From positions 34,303,206 through 34,367,205 of the forward strand of contig NC_135360.1 of NCBI RefSeq assembly GCF_051622035.1: a stretch of DNA of 64,000 nucleotides. The letters are read 5' to 3'. Positions 63,966-64,000 of the stretch are shown here, in pieces. The notes below the pieces were generated by a model. It was not told where the DNA came from and searched no databases. It saw only the letters and a program-made list of their open reading frames with translations. The stretch comes from Arctopsyche grandis (lineage: Eukaryota; Arthropoda; Insecta; Trichoptera; Hydropsychidae). Numbering within the stretch: position 1 is the first letter of the stretch; each line of letters begins with the position of its first letter. The position numbers and the translations under genes are program-made.

Positions 63966-64000
63966 GTATCAAAATTAAATATGATACTGAAATAAATGTA

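Overview
The window is AT-rich eukaryotic DNA from an animal, most probably a holometabolous insect. Genes have many short exons with GT-AG introns, there are very many acatacatatgtatg microsatellites, and the repeats (RTE-type LINE with a TGA tail, Tc1, hAT, piggyBac-like and Helitron-like elements, MITEs) are of insect type. I cannot fix the order or species from the sequence alone.

Layout. 1-668: 3' end of DNAJC9 (+). 1740-2509: SEC11, the signal peptidase catalytic subunit (-). 2.65-7.9 kb: nested transposon remnants. 8307-9005: intronless BAP31 (+). 10041-16457: ten-exon secreted carboxylesterase (-) with a 4-kb first intron. 16.5-26.4 kb: repeats only. 26473/27098-28383: RNF25 (+). 28.4-47.07 kb: gene desert holding an intact-looking Tc1-type transposon with DD38E spacing, a full-length RTE-type LINE, a tRNA-derived SINE, Helitrons and a piggyBac-like element that hosts a Tc1-like one. 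47071-54562: SWAP70/DEF6 (+). 55347-57364: DRC10/IQCD (-). 57748-60146: DRC2/CCDC65 (+). 61488-62584: MED4 (+). 63658 to the end: 5' part of DNALI1 (+).

The most interesting host-gene signal is at 55.3-64 kb. Three axonemal genes lie within 9 kb, and two of them (DRC10 and DRC2, subunits of the same nexin-dynein regulatory complex) are head to head across 383 bp. That gap contains a sequence matching the RFX X-box consensus (57456-57468). A second X-box-like site lies 57 bp before the DNALI1 start codon. MED4 is the only non-axonemal gene between them.

The most interesting repeat signal is a family of five ~183-204-bp MITEs, every one flanked by a 9-bp target duplication, plus a 407-bp near-perfect palindrome also with a 9-bp duplication. 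Both point to Mutator-like mobilisation. Two introns (esterase, MED4) appear to use GC-AG splice sites. All exon models were built by eye from reading frame, splice consensus and remembered family sequences; no database was searched.
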